Below are positions 24,809 through 33,822 of a stretch of 61,039 bases of DNA, one piece after another. The first letter of the stretch is position 1, and the number at the start of each line of letters is the position of its first letter. The notes beneath the pieces were generated by a model that had not been told where the DNA came from, did not search any database, and worked only from the letters and a program-made list of their open reading frames with translations. The stretch is from the NCBI GenBank assembly GCA_003510135.1, contig DOKY01000016.1, forward strand, positions 1 through 61,039, written 5' to 3'. The position numbers and the translations under genes were made by a program. This DNA comes from Pseudothermotoga sp. Lineage in GTDB: Bacteria; Thermotogota; Thermotogae; Thermotogales; DSM-5069.

Positions 24809-26146
24809 TCAAGTGTTTTTCCGCACCTTTTCTGCGATGAACTGGTCCAGGATGTCTTCCAAGTTTGGTTTTCCTATCTCCTGCAACTCATATCTAACTC
24901 TCACTGCGGGTTTGTTGAGTTTCATGATCCTTCTCAGATCGATTGGTGTGCCAATGATCACGACGTCCGCATCGGCACTGTTTATAGTCTGCTCGAGCTC
25001 TTTCACCTGCTTTTCGCCATAGCCCATCGCGGGAAGTATCAGGTCCAGATGCGTGTACTTTTTGTATGTGTCCAGTATCGAGCCAACAGCGTAGGGCCTT
25101 GGGTCAACAATCTGTGACGCACCGAACTTCTTCGCCGCAACGAATCCCGCCCCGTAACGCATCTCACCGTGCGTTAGAGTTGGACCATCTTCCACGACGA
25201 GCACCCTCTTACCTTTGATGAGGCTGGGATTCTCGACGAATATTGGCGACGCGGCGTCCACCACGATGGCTTTAGGATTCCACTTCTCGACGTTTTTCCT
25301 GACGACCTCTATGGCTTCCGGTGAAGCTGTGTCTTCTTTGTTTATGACCACAACGTCTGCCATGAGCAGGTTGGTCATCCCAGGATGGTATGTTACCTCG
25401 TGGCCTGCCCTGTGTGGGTCGGTCACCACGATCAGCAGGTCAGGTTTGTAGAACGGAAAGTCGTTGTTGCCACCGTCCCAGAGAATCACGTCGGGATTCT
25501 CGGCCTCGGCACTGTCGAGTATCGCTTTGTAGTCGACGCCAGCGTATATGATCGACTTTCTGTCTATGTGAGGTTCGTACTCCTCACGTTCCTCGATCGT
25601 GCAGTTGTACCTGTCCAGATCTTCGTAAGTTGCAAATCTCTGTACTTTTTGTGCCACCAGATCTCCGTACGGCATCGGATGTCTTATAGAGACCACCTTG
25701 AGTCCTTTCGATCTGAGTATGTCCAGAACACGCCGAGTTGTTTGGCTCTTGCCGCAACCAGTCCTGACCGCGCAAACGGCCACGACGGGTTTGCTGGAGG
25801 CAATCATCGTGTGCATCGGTCCCATGAGCTTGAAGTCTGCACCCGCAGACATGACGATCGCGGCTCGCTCCATAACGTACTGATGCGATAAGTCGCTGTA
25901 GGCCAGAATCACTTCATCAACTTTGTGCTTCTTGATCAGCTCGACCAGCTTTGACTCGGGTTCGATCGGTATGCCATCCGGGTAGAGTTTGCCTGCGAGT
26001 TCGGGTGGATAGACTCTACCTTCTATGTCTGGTATCTGAGTTGCAGTGAAAGCCACCACTTCGTATTCTTCGTTGTCTCTGAAGTACACGTTGAAGTTGT
26101 GAAAATCTCTTCCGGCCGCACCCATGATGATGATTCGTTTACGCAC
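24809..26146 (-). CDS. P-loop GTPase related to cyclic 2,3-diphosphoglycerate synthetase
   Basis: This 445-residue protein starts with a Rossmann-like segment (RKRIIIMGAAGRDFHNFNVY) and has a central P-loop, CAVRTGCGKSQTTR (near residues 125-138). ILWDGGNNDFPFYKPDLLIVV follows in the position of switch and base-specificity elements. The layout matches the family annotated as cyclic 2,3-diphosphoglycerate synthetase-like, found in methanogens and several thermophilic bacteria. In methanogens the product is a thermoprotectant, but bacterial members are mostly uncharacterised, so the reaction is uncertain. The GTG at 26146 has GGAGGT seven bases upstream. It stands alone under its own promoter. 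Confidence 0.7.
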   Translation of the reverse strand: MRKRIIIMGAAGRDFHNFNVYFRDNEEYEVVAFTATQIPDIEGRVYPPELAGKLYPDGIPIEPESKLVELIKKHKVDEVILAYSDLSHQYVMERAAIVMSAGADFKLMGPMHTMIASSKPVVAVCAVRTGCGKSQTTRRVLDILRSKGLKVVSIRHPMPYGDLVAQKVQRFATYEDLDRYNCTIEEREEYEPHIDRKSIIYAGVDYKAILDSAEAENPDVILWDGGNNDFPFYKPDLLIVVTDPHRAGHEVTYHPGMTNLLMADVVVINKEDTASPEAIEVVRKNVEKWNPKAIVVDAASPIFVENPSLIKGKRVLVVEDGPTLTHGEMRYGAGFVAAKKFGASQIVDPRPYAVGSILDTYKKYTHLDLILPAMGYGEKQVKELEQTINSADADVVIIGTPIDLRRIMKLNKPAVRVRYELQEIGKPNLEDILDQFIAEKVRKNT

Positions 26147-26182
26147 GTTGAACACCTCCGTTCAGTTTTTGTTGCCTCGATT

Positions 26183-26212
26183 AATATATCAAAGAAAGAC
26201 CTTCCCTGTCAC
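26183..26212 (-). promoter_or_regulatory. Promoter of the cPGS-like GTPase gene
   Basis: On the minus strand GTGACA (-35) is followed after 18 bases by TATATT with an upstream TG (TGATATATT), an extended -10 element. The start codon lies about 36 bases beyond. Confidence 0.6.
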
Positions 26213-26275
26213 GTCTAAAACCCAGCGCGTTTCATGCGATAAAGTCGATCTCGCCCGGACAGAATGTCAGTTTTT

Positions 26276-26314
26276 TGAGTATGCTCACGTATGCATGAGT
26301 ATGCTTGAGTATGT
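26276..26314 (+). repeat. Four 10-bp phased direct repeats upstream of the DMT permease gene
   Basis: TATGC or TATGT recurs at 26280, 26290, 26300 and 26310, exactly every 10 bases. Three copies carry the fuller unit TGAGTATG(C/T) (26276, 26296, 26306); the second reads CACGTATGC. All copies face the same side of the helix. They end about ten bases before the -10 element, the position expected for an activator of the OmpR/PhoB type. Confidence 0.65.
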
Positions 26315-26320
26315 ATCTTC

Positions 26321-26329
26321 TGATATACT
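26321..26329 (+). promoter_or_regulatory. Extended -10 promoter element
   Basis: TGATATACT is an extended -10 element 34 bases before the permease start codon. There is no good -35; that space is filled by the phased repeats, which suggests activator dependence. Confidence 0.55.
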
Positions 26330-26362
26330 TTGCTCAGCGAACGTTCAACGAGGTGGTTGGCG

Positions 26363-27193
26363 ATGCACTATTTCTACCTGGTCGTAACGCTTTTGTTTTT
26401 TTCCTCCATCGAGGTTGTCACGAAACCTGTTTCCGGAAAGATCGATCCGTTCTTCCTGACGTTTTTCCGTTTCCTTATTGGAGGTAGTTTCTTGATGTTC
26501 TTTTCACTCTTCAGCAAGAAAAGAATCGAATCACGGGATCTGCCAAAACTCGCACTCATCGGCTGTTTGAACGGTGTGATCTCTATGAGCTTGCTTCAAC
26601 TTTCTGTGAAGTACTCCAACGCCTCAACCGCTGCAACTCTGGTAGCGATGAATCCATTGTACGTCAGTCTGTTTTCCCAGCTTCTTGGTAAAGACAGATT
26701 GAGCAAGGGAAAATGGTTTGGTGTCGCGCTCGGTGCCATCGGGGTACTGGTTCTTTCTTCGGCGAACGTTTCCGGGGACAGTCCGTTGGGTATCGTCTTT
26801 GGTATCTCAGCTTCCATCAGTTTTGCACTTTACACCATACTCATGAAGGATTTCTCGAACAGGTACGGTCCTTTACTGGCAACCTCCGTTTCAACCTTTG
26901 CGGCGGGGATCGTTTACGGCTTGCTGCTTGTCATCTTTGGGAGGCTTTCTTTACCGGATGTGAACTGGTATGAAGGTCTGATCCTCCTTTACGTGGGCAT
27001 CGGTGTCACCGGTGTCGCGTACGTGACGTTTTTCAAGGCGATCCAGCACTTCGGACCTGTGAAGACGAGCATCATATTCTATTTGAAACCAGCCGTGGCA
27101 AGTTTTCTGGCGTTCCTTTTGCTGTCGGAGACCATCAACGCTCAAAAGATAGTGGGAACGATCATCGTCGTGGTGTCTTTGTTTTTGAAATGA
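26363..27193 (+). CDS. EamA/DMT-superfamily permease
   Basis: This 276-residue inner membrane protein has ten hydrophobic segments in two repeated EamA halves. Typical signatures are FFRFLIGGSFLMFF in helix 2 and NPLYVSLFSQLL, LKPAVASFLAFLLL at the halves' ends. Family members export or import amino acids, nucleosides or other small metabolites; the substrate is unknown. The ATG at 26363 has GAGGTGG six bases upstream. It heads a rightward set with the HD-GYP sensor gene 33 bases later. Confidence 0.85.
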   Translation: MHYFYLVVTLLFFSSIEVVTKPVSGKIDPFFLTFFRFLIGGSFLMFFSLFSKKRIESRDLPKLALIGCLNGVISMSLLQLSVKYSNASTAATLVAMNPLYVSLFSQLLGKDRLSKGKWFGVALGAIGVLVLSSANVSGDSPLGIVFGISASISFALYTILMKDFSNRYGPLLATSVSTFAAGIVYGLLLVIFGRLSLPDVNWYEGLILLYVGIGVTGVAYVTFFKAIQHFGPVKTSIIFYLKPAVASFLAFLLLSETINAQKIVGTIIVVVSLFLK

Positions 27194-27226
27194 TGTTGTG
27201 GTATCATCGTAAACGAGGCAAAGAAT

Positions 27227-29179
27227 ATGAAACAAGCATTGTTGATGCTTTTACTCGTTTGTTCTCTTCATTTTGCCTTGTCTTTGAGAGTGGGGATTTA
27301 CGACAATCCACCGCAGGTGTATTTGTCCGACGGGCGCCCCGCTGGCCTCTACATAGAAGTGCTCGAAAGTATCGCGGAGGACAACGGTTGGAAAATTGAG
27401 TACGTTTTTGCCACCTTTTCGGAACAGCTTGAGAATCTGAAAACCGGCAGGATCGACATACTCGTGTCCATAGCGTACACAGAGGAACGTGCGAAGCTTT
27501 ACGACTACAACAATGAAGCTTTACTGCTCAACTGGGGCGTGATCTGTGTTCAGAAGAATTTCCAGTACAGAGACATTACAGATCTTGCGGGAAAGACGGT
27601 CGCAGTTTCCAAGGGCGACGTTTACGGTCAAGCGTTTCTGAGAGAACTGGAACGGTACTTGGTATCTGTCAATCTACTGGAACTGCCCGATTATCCTGAC
27701 GTTTTGAGAGCGGTTCAAGAAAAACGTGCCGCGGCAGGTGTCGTGAGCAGAATATACGCCGTACAGAATCACCAAAAATTCGATGCAAAGATCACCGGCA
27801 CGATCTTCTCTCCAGTCGAACTGAGATTTGCGTTCCCCAAAGGTTCTGCCATCAACGCAACACTGATAGACAAAATCGATGAGTATCTCAGAAAACTCAA
27901 AAGCGATCATGAAGCCTACAACAACTTGATCGCTCGGTACCTCGGAATGGAAAAACGAGTGGTTCCGCCCTGGCTGGCAACGCTTCTTTTGGTGACCGGC
28001 GTTGGGCTCGTCGTTTTCGCCTCATGGACTTTAAGCCTGCGTGTTCTGGTAAAACTCAAGACCAGGGAACTGCTGAAAAAGAACGAAGAACTCGAGCAAT
28101 TGAACGAAGAAATATTGGCACAGCAGCAAGAGTTGTCGACACTGAACGAGCAGCTGGAGCACACTTATGAACGGCTGGAAAGTTCTCTGAAGCGTTTCAG
28201 TGATATCTTGAGCTTTCTTTCAGGCATTTCGCCGGATGTGGCGCGCGAGGATTTCTACAAGATGTTTCTTTCTGCGGCGCAGGGGTTCGACCCCAACGCT
28301 ATTGTGGTGCTGATGTGTGATGGGGAATGTTATCTTCTGGACCGTGGTTCAATGAAGAAAATCACGGTGAAGGAACTCACATCGTGCAATGACAGAAGCA
28401 AAGTGGTTGATCTCGTGAGTGAGACGCTGGGCATCGATTTCGAAGCAGCTGTGTACGAGGTGTCTAAGGACGGTGAAACGGCACTTCTGTTCCTATACAA
28501 GGACCATTCCGTGAAGCATGTCGATGAGGATCTGGCGGAAGCGCTGTGCTCGGTCCTGACAATCTACATAAAATTGAAGAAGCACGAAGAAGCCCTCACG
28601 TCTCTCAGCGAAGGTGTTACACACGCGTTTCTCAGAGCACTCGAGTTCCACGAACAGCACACGGCGAAACATTCAGAGACGGTGAAAAACTACGCAGTGA
28701 AGATGGTGAGAAAACTCGGGCTGGGTGAGCGTCAAGCGCAGCTTATCGGGTGTGCCGCGTTGCTTCACGATCTCGGGAAACTTGCCGTTCCCAGCACGGT
28801 TCTTAACAAACCTGCAAGGCTGTCAGCGGAGGAGTTGCAGTTGGTGAAGCAGCATCCCGTGATCGCTGCGGAAATCATCCGGCACATCAGAGGGCTCGAA
28901 GAAGTCGCAAAGATCGTACGACATCACCATGAAAGGTGGGATGGTAAAGGTTATCCTGACGGTCTGTCGGGCGAGGAGATTCCACTGGGTGCTAGGATCC
29001 TGTGCATTGCCGACGCCTTCGAGGCGATGACCTCGGTCAGACCGTACAGAAATGCGATGAGCATCAGCGAAGCTGTCTCAGAACTAATCAGCAACGCAGG
29101 TAAGCAGTTTGATCCCAACTTGGTGCGAATCTTTCTTGAGATACTCAAAGAGGAAGGGGTGAGTGTGGTTGAAAGCTGA
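27227..29179 (+). CDS. Membrane sensor with periplasmic binding domain and HD-GYP phosphodiesterase domain
   Basis: This 650-residue protein has a signal sequence (1-19), a family 3 solute-binding-type domain (about 20-240), one membrane helix (about 249-272) and a coiled coil (about 280-325). A GAF-like middle region (330-460) is followed by an HD-GYP domain (470-645). The catalytic motifs are intact: HDLGK at 514-518, HPVIA at 543-547 and HHERWDGKGYPDGL at 567-580. HD-GYP enzymes usually hydrolyse cyclic di-GMP. The protein probably senses a small solute outside the membrane and adjusts a second messenger inside. The ATG has GAGG eight bases upstream. The MFS transporter gene overlaps its end. 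Confidence 0.9.
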   Translation: MKQALLMLLLVCSLHFALSLRVGIYDNPPQVYLSDGRPAGLYIEVLESIAEDNGWKIEYVFATFSEQLENLKTGRIDILVSIAYTEERAKLYDYNNEALLLNWGVICVQKNFQYRDITDLAGKTVAVSKGDVYGQAFLRELERYLVSVNLLELPDYPDVLRAVQEKRAAAGVVSRIYAVQNHQKFDAKITGTIFSPVELRFAFPKGSAINATLIDKIDEYLRKLKSDHEAYNNLIARYLGMEKRVVPPWLATLLLVTGVGLVVFASWTLSLRVLVKLKTRELLKKNEELEQLNEEILAQQQELSTLNEQLEHTYERLESSLKRFSDILSFLSGISPDVAREDFYKMFLSAAQGFDPNAIVVLMCDGECYLLDRGSMKKITVKELTSCNDRSKVVDLVSETLGIDFEAAVYEVSKDGETALLFLYKDHSVKHVDEDLAEALCSVLTIYIKLKKHEEALTSLSEGVTHAFLRALEFHEQHTAKHSETVKNYAVKMVRKLGLGERQAQLIGCAALLHDLGKLAVPSTVLNKPARLSAEELQLVKQHPVIAAEIIRHIRGLEEVAKIVRHHHERWDGKGYPDGLSGEEIPLGARILCIADAFEAMTSVRPYRNAMSISEAVSELISNAGKQFDPNLVRIFLEILKEEGVSVVES

Positions 29180-30473
29180 AAAGTCCCGTATTACTTTGTC
29201 GATGCTGTTCATTGTGGCACTCATCGTTCTTTTGAACGCCGATCAGATGGTCATGTCTCCGAACATAGGCAAGATCGAGGAAGAGTTCGGAGTGAGCGAC
29301 GCACAGATAGGCTTCGTTGGTGCAATTTTTACCGTGATCGGTGCCGTCATCAGCCTCGTATGGGGCTATCTCGCGGACAAATACAACCGGAAACGTCTTT
29401 TGATCTATTCCATACTAGTTGGAGAAATTCCCTGTTTGATGACGGCCTTCTCGATGAACTTCGGCCAGTTCTTCTTCTGGAGAATGCTCACTGGCATCGG
29501 TGTTGGCGCATCTTTCCCGATCGTCTTTTCGCTGATTGGGGACATGTTCGACGAAGTGAACCGTGCCAAAGTGGCGGCGCTCATGGGTGCAGCGATAAGC
29601 GTTGGAAACATTCTCGGTATGGTCGTGGGAGGCTTCCTGGGACCTACTTTCGGCTGGCGTGTCCCGTTCGTGCTGGTTTCTCTACCCAACGTGGTCCTGG
29701 CCATCGTCGCCCTGTTCGTCCTCCAGGAGCCTGCGAGGGGAGCTTTTGAGAAAGGTATAGGAGAGCTCGTGAAGGCGGGTTATGCGTATCCTAAGGTCCC
29801 AAAACTCGAAGACTACGCAAAACTCGTGAGCATCAAGACAAATTTTCTTTTGTTCCTTCAGGGCATAGCAGGAACGATACCCTGGGGCGCCATACCGTAC
29901 TTCCTTGTGGAGTTCTTCAGAAGAGAGAGGGCTTTGTCCGTAGAGGTTGCAACGCTTGTGTTCGTGATTTTCGGGGTCGGGAACATCCTTGGGACGATCA
30001 TCGGTGGTTGGATTGGTGCTGTTCTGTACAGAAGATCGAAACCGCTCGTTCCTCTCTTCTGCAGTTTCACGACGGCGGCAGGCGTCTGGTTGACGGTGTT
30101 AACGTTCGACTATTCCAGCACGACCGGCTCGGGCCTGTACGTTCTGATGCTTCTCGGTTTGCTCGCCGCACTCACCGACAGCTTGACTGGTCCGAACGTG
30201 AAGATGATGCTTTTGAACGTGAACGAACCGCAGGATCGCGGAAGAATCTTTTCGATCTTCAATTTGACCGATTCTCTGGGTACGGGTATCGGAAGGTGGA
30301 TAGGGGGGTTGCTGTCGGTGAGCCTGGGTTCACTCGGGGCGGCGATGAAGGTTTCTGCGTATTTCTGGCTGATCTGCTCGTTTTTCCTCTTCCTACTCGT
30401 TTTCAAATTTGCGAAGGATGTTGAAGCCTTAGAATCACGAATGATGGCTTTAGCTCAACAGGTGGACAGGTGA
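29163..30473 (+). CDS. Major facilitator superfamily transporter
   Basis: This 436-residue membrane protein has twelve predicted helices and the MFS loop 2-3 motif GYLADKYNRKR near residue 68. It resembles the Spinster-like/sugar branch, but the substrate cannot be told. GTG at 29163 has GGGG five bases upstream and overlaps the sensor gene by 17 bases; a TTG two codons later is also possible. It lies between a periplasmic-domain sensor and a GH1 glycosidase, so an oligosaccharide or glycoside is a plausible cargo. Confidence 0.85.
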   Translation: MWLKAEKSRITLSMLFIVALIVLLNADQMVMSPNIGKIEEEFGVSDAQIGFVGAIFTVIGAVISLVWGYLADKYNRKRLLIYSILVGEIPCLMTAFSMNFGQFFFWRMLTGIGVGASFPIVFSLIGDMFDEVNRAKVAALMGAAISVGNILGMVVGGFLGPTFGWRVPFVLVSLPNVVLAIVALFVLQEPARGAFEKGIGELVKAGYAYPKVPKLEDYAKLVSIKTNFLLFLQGIAGTIPWGAIPYFLVEFFRRERALSVEVATLVFVIFGVGNILGTIIGGWIGAVLYRRSKPLVPLFCSFTTAAGVWLTVLTFDYSSTTGSGLYVLMLLGLLAALTDSLTGPNVKMMLLNVNEPQDRGRIFSIFNLTDSLGTGIGRWIGGLLSVSLGSLGAAMKVSAYFWLICSFFLFLLVFKFAKDVEALESRMMALAQQVDR

Positions 30474-30485
30474 GGAGGTGTGGAG

Positions 30486-31967
30486 ATGTTCCCGAAAGAT
30501 TTTCTCTTTGGAGCATCGATGTCCGGTTTTCAGGTCGAAATGGGTTATGCAAAGGGCGATCTTGATCCGAACACGGACTGGTTCGTGTGGGTAAGGGAAC
30601 CTGAAAACTTGATCAACAGTGTTGTGAGTGGTCACCTTCCCGAGTACGGTGTGGGTTACTGGTACAACTTTCCAACGATTCATAAGTTGGCAGCCGATTT
30701 TGGAATGAATGTGCTTCGAACCAACATCGAATGGTCGCGCATCTTTCCAAGACCAACTTACGAAGTGAATGTGAAGGTGGAACAGACCGAGTCCGACATC
30801 ACCTCAGTGCAGATAGATGAGCGCGCGCTCAGAGAACTAGACGAGCTCGCTGACAGGGATGCGGTGGAGCATTATCGTGAGATCTTTTCGGACATGAGAA
30901 AGAGGGGCTTGAAGGTTTTCGTCAACCTCGTGCATTTCACGCTGCCGATTTGGCTGCACGATCCGATCGCAGTTCACAGAAGACAGCAAACCGACAAACT
31001 CGGTTGGGCAAACAAGAGGAGTATCGTGGAATTTGCAAAGTTTGCGGCTTACGTGGTGTGGAAATTCGACGATTTGATCGACATGTACAGTACCTTCAAC
31101 GAACCCAACATCGTGAGCCAGATGGGTTATGTGATGAGCATCTCGGGTTTTCCTCCTGCGATATTCGATACGGAAAAGTTCTTCGCCAGTTTTGTGAACC
31201 AGATCGTTGCGCACGCGAGGGCTTACGATGTTATGAAGACGCTGACGAACAAGCCTGTGGGACTGATCTACGCAGCGTCGGTCTACGAATCGACCAACAG
31301 CGATGTAGAACTTGAAGAGAGCGTTGGTCAGTTCATGAACTTTGCGTTCCTCGACGCAATCAACAGCGGTGTCCTTTTGTTCCAGACAAGGGAGGATCTC
31401 GCAGGCAAACTCGACTTTCTCGGTCTGAACTACTACACCCGTACCGTCATTCAGCGATCAGCCCAGGAATTGAGCTTTGGTCTGGTGAACATGAACTGGT
31501 CCATCGTTCCAGGTTACGGCTACAGCTGCCAGCCAGGTGGTTTCTCGAGGGACGGAAGACCGGTGAGTGACTTCGGCTGGGAGACTTACCCGGAAGGCCT
31601 GCTGAAGCTGCTGCGAACGATGAACGAGAGGTATGCCCTGCCAATTTACGTGACCGAAAACGGTGTTGCGGATGCTCGCGACTGGCTCAGGCCTTACCAT
31701 CTTGTGGCGCACATGTACGCGGTGGAGAAAGCGGTCGAAGAGGGGCTGAACGTGAAAGGATACCTGCACTGGTCCATAGTGGACAACTACGAATGGGCGA
31801 AGGGATACCACATGAAGTTCGGTCTGGCCGAGACGAACTACCAGACCAAGTCGTACAACCCCAGGCCTTCGATGTACATCTTCCGAGAGATCGTGAAGAA
31901 TCTTTCAACGGAGAAGTTCAGAAGTTATCTCTCTTCCCCATACCAGATTTGGAGGCAGAAGGGCTGA
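30486..31967 (+). CDS. GH1 beta-glycosidase, archaeal LacS-like type
   Basis: This 493-residue cytosolic retaining glycosidase has the acid/base Glu206 in TFNEPN and the nucleophile Glu391 in VTENG. The insert between residues 85 and 130 and the general layout resemble Sulfolobus beta-glycosidase more than typical bacterial BglA. The WSIVDNYEWAKGY aglycone-site segment is present. The ATG at 30486 has GGAGG seven bases upstream. No signal peptide is present, so substrates must be imported, possibly by the MFS protein encoded just before. The last 50 bases overlap the opposing P-type ATPase gene. Confidence 0.9.
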   Translation: MFPKDFLFGASMSGFQVEMGYAKGDLDPNTDWFVWVREPENLINSVVSGHLPEYGVGYWYNFPTIHKLAADFGMNVLRTNIEWSRIFPRPTYEVNVKVEQTESDITSVQIDERALRELDELADRDAVEHYREIFSDMRKRGLKVFVNLVHFTLPIWLHDPIAVHRRQQTDKLGWANKRSIVEFAKFAAYVVWKFDDLIDMYSTFNEPNIVSQMGYVMSISGFPPAIFDTEKFFASFVNQIVAHARAYDVMKTLTNKPVGLIYAASVYESTNSDVELEESVGQFMNFAFLDAINSGVLLFQTREDLAGKLDFLGLNYYTRTVIQRSAQELSFGLVNMNWSIVPGYGYSCQPGGFSRDGRPVSDFGWETYPEGLLKLLRTMNERYALPIYVTENGVADARDWLRPYHLVAHMYAVEKAVEEGLNVKGYLHWSIVDNYEWAKGYHMKFGLAETNYQTKSYNPRPSMYIFREIVKNLSTEKFRSYLSSPYQIWRQKG

Positions 31968-33822
31968 GTCTTACGACGAAAAGTCTGAACGCGTTGAGAG
32001 TGCACAGAATCATGACACCCGTGTCGGCGAAGACACCCTGCCACATGGTCGCCTTGCCCATCGCGGCTAAAACGACGAACAAGGCTTTTGTAGCAATGGC
32101 AAAGAACGTGTTTTGAAGGACGATCCGCCTGGTCTTTTTGGAAATCGAAAAGAGGTGCCACACCTGTATTGGTTCTGCGTTCATCAGGACGACGTCGGCA
32201 ATTTCGACCGCGCTGTCGTTCCCAAGTGAATTCATCGCGACACCGACATCACTCCGCGAGAGCGCCGGGGTGTCGTTGACACCATCGCCCACGAACATCG
32301 TCGTTCCGTTTTTCATGATCTTTTCCTCCAGCAGCGTGAGTTTGTCCTCGGGACGCAGACCGGCGAAGTACTGAACCTGGTCCAAACTCTGTGCGGTTTC
32401 TTTGACCGCACCTTCGGAATCTCCACTCATCACGTAGACTTTCAGGCCCGCCTTTGTCAAATTTTTCACCGCTTCTCGGGCCGTGTCCTTCAGTTTTTCT
32501 TTGAAAACTAAAGTTCCTGCATACCTTCCATCGATGCCGACGTGCACCACTTTCGCTTTAGCCTCACAAACACTCTTCGGGTGTTCTACATTCTCCTCGT
32601 GCAGGAACTTGTCGTTACCGAGATGGACGAGCCTGTCGCTGACGGTTGCCCTCACACCGAGTCCAGGGAACTCCTTTGAATCCTTCAAAAGACTCGTGTC
32701 CACCCTGAAGGACTCTGAGAGCGCCCTCGAGAGAGGATGGTTCGAAGCCAAACCTGCGTGCGCCGCGAAGAAGAGAACCTCGTCTTTGGAAAATCCTTTG
32801 TGAGGTTGCACAGAAACGAGCTCGAGCTTCGTTTCAGTCAGCGTTCCAGTCTTGTCGAACACAACATTTTCGACATCCGCAATCACATCCAGATACTGCG
32901 CACCTTTCAAGAATATGCCTTTTCTTGAAGCCTTTCCCAGCGCCGTGACGTAGGTCAGCGGTACACCAAGCACCAGCGCACACGGACAGGAGATCACAAG
33001 AAGAATGAGGGATCTGTAGAGAGATTCAGAAAAGCTCAGAGCAAAAGCAAAACGAAGCACGAAGATCAGCACGATCGCACCGATGACAACCGCCGGAGTG
33101 TAGTACCTCGCGAACCTTGTGATGAACCTCTCCACCTTCGCTTTTCTCTGTTGAGCCTTCCGCACGAGTTCGACCACTCTTGCCATCGAAGAATCTCTGT
33201 ATCTCTTCGATATTCGCACCTTCAAGATTCCGTTTTCCAGGATGGATCCAGCGTAGACGTTTTCTCCTACGCGTACAGCCTGCGGTAAAGGCTCGCCCGT
33301 GAGGTGCGACACGTTCATCTGCGCCGATCCTTCGATCACGATTCCGTCGCTTGGAACCTTCTCACCGGGCCTCACCAGGACCACATCACCCGCCACCAGT
33401 TCGTCCACGTCAACCTGTTTGATCGAGTCGTGCTCTATCCGCCAGGCGTAGCTTGGAGATTCACTGAGAAGCTTTTCCATCTCTCTCTGAGACCTGTCGA
33501 TGGTGTAATGCTCGATGAATTCTCCAAGCCTGTAAAGGACCATCACGGTTGCCGCCTCTGGAAATTCTCCGAGAAACAGAGCGCCGAGTGTCGCGATGCT
33601 CATCAGACTGTTTTCATCAAAAAACTTCAGCTCAGTGAAGCTCTTGATGGTTCTCTTGAAAATTTCAACGCCCGACAGAAGATATGCAAGCAACGAAATC
33701 TGTGGTTTCCCCGTGAGCAAAGATAGCAAGAGCAAAGCACCCGAAATGATCAGCAAGAAAAGGGTCGAAGAACGTCTTTCTTTGTGATCAACATGACACA
33801 CTTCGCAATTTTCCAACTCCAT
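31918..33822 (-). CDS. Heavy-metal P1B-type ATPase (Zn/Cd/Co exporter type)
   Basis: This 634-residue membrane pump has the metal-translocating SCPCAL (CPC at 279-281), phosphorylation site DKTGTLT (Asp323), HPLS of the nucleotide domain and GDGVNDTPAL. It lacks a full N-terminal HMA domain but starts with CEVC followed by a histidine (residues 6-13), a small metal site. CPC plus an adjacent ArsR/CadC-type repressor points to zinc, cadmium or cobalt export. The ATG abuts the arsR stop, with AAGGAG three bases away, so translation is likely coupled. Confidence 0.93.
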   Translation of the reverse strand: MELENCEVCHVDHKERRSSTLFLLIISGALLLLSLLTGKPQISLLAYLLSGVEIFKRTIKSFTELKFFDENSLMSIATLGALFLGEFPEAATVMVLYRLGEFIEHYTIDRSQREMEKLLSESPSYAWRIEHDSIKQVDVDELVAGDVVLVRPGEKVPSDGIVIEGSAQMNVSHLTGEPLPQAVRVGENVYAGSILENGILKVRISKRYRDSSMARVVELVRKAQQRKAKVERFITRFARYYTPAVVIGAIVLIFVLRFAFALSFSESLYRSLILLVISCPCALVLGVPLTYVTALGKASRKGIFLKGAQYLDVIADVENVVFDKTGTLTETKLELVSVQPHKGFSKDEVLFFAAHAGLASNHPLSRALSESFRVDTSLLKDSKEFPGLGVRATVSDRLVHLGNDKFLHEENVEHPKSVCEAKAKVVHVGIDGRYAGTLVFKEKLKDTAREAVKNLTKAGLKVYVMSGDSEGAVKETAQSLDQVQYFAGLRPEDKLTLLEEKIMKNGTTMFVGDGVNDTPALSRSDVGVAMNSLGNDSAVEIADVVLMNAEPIQVWHLFSISKKTRRIVLQNTFFAIATKALFVVLAAMGKATMWQGVFADTGVMILCTLNAFRLFVVRLSPSASKSGMGKRDNF

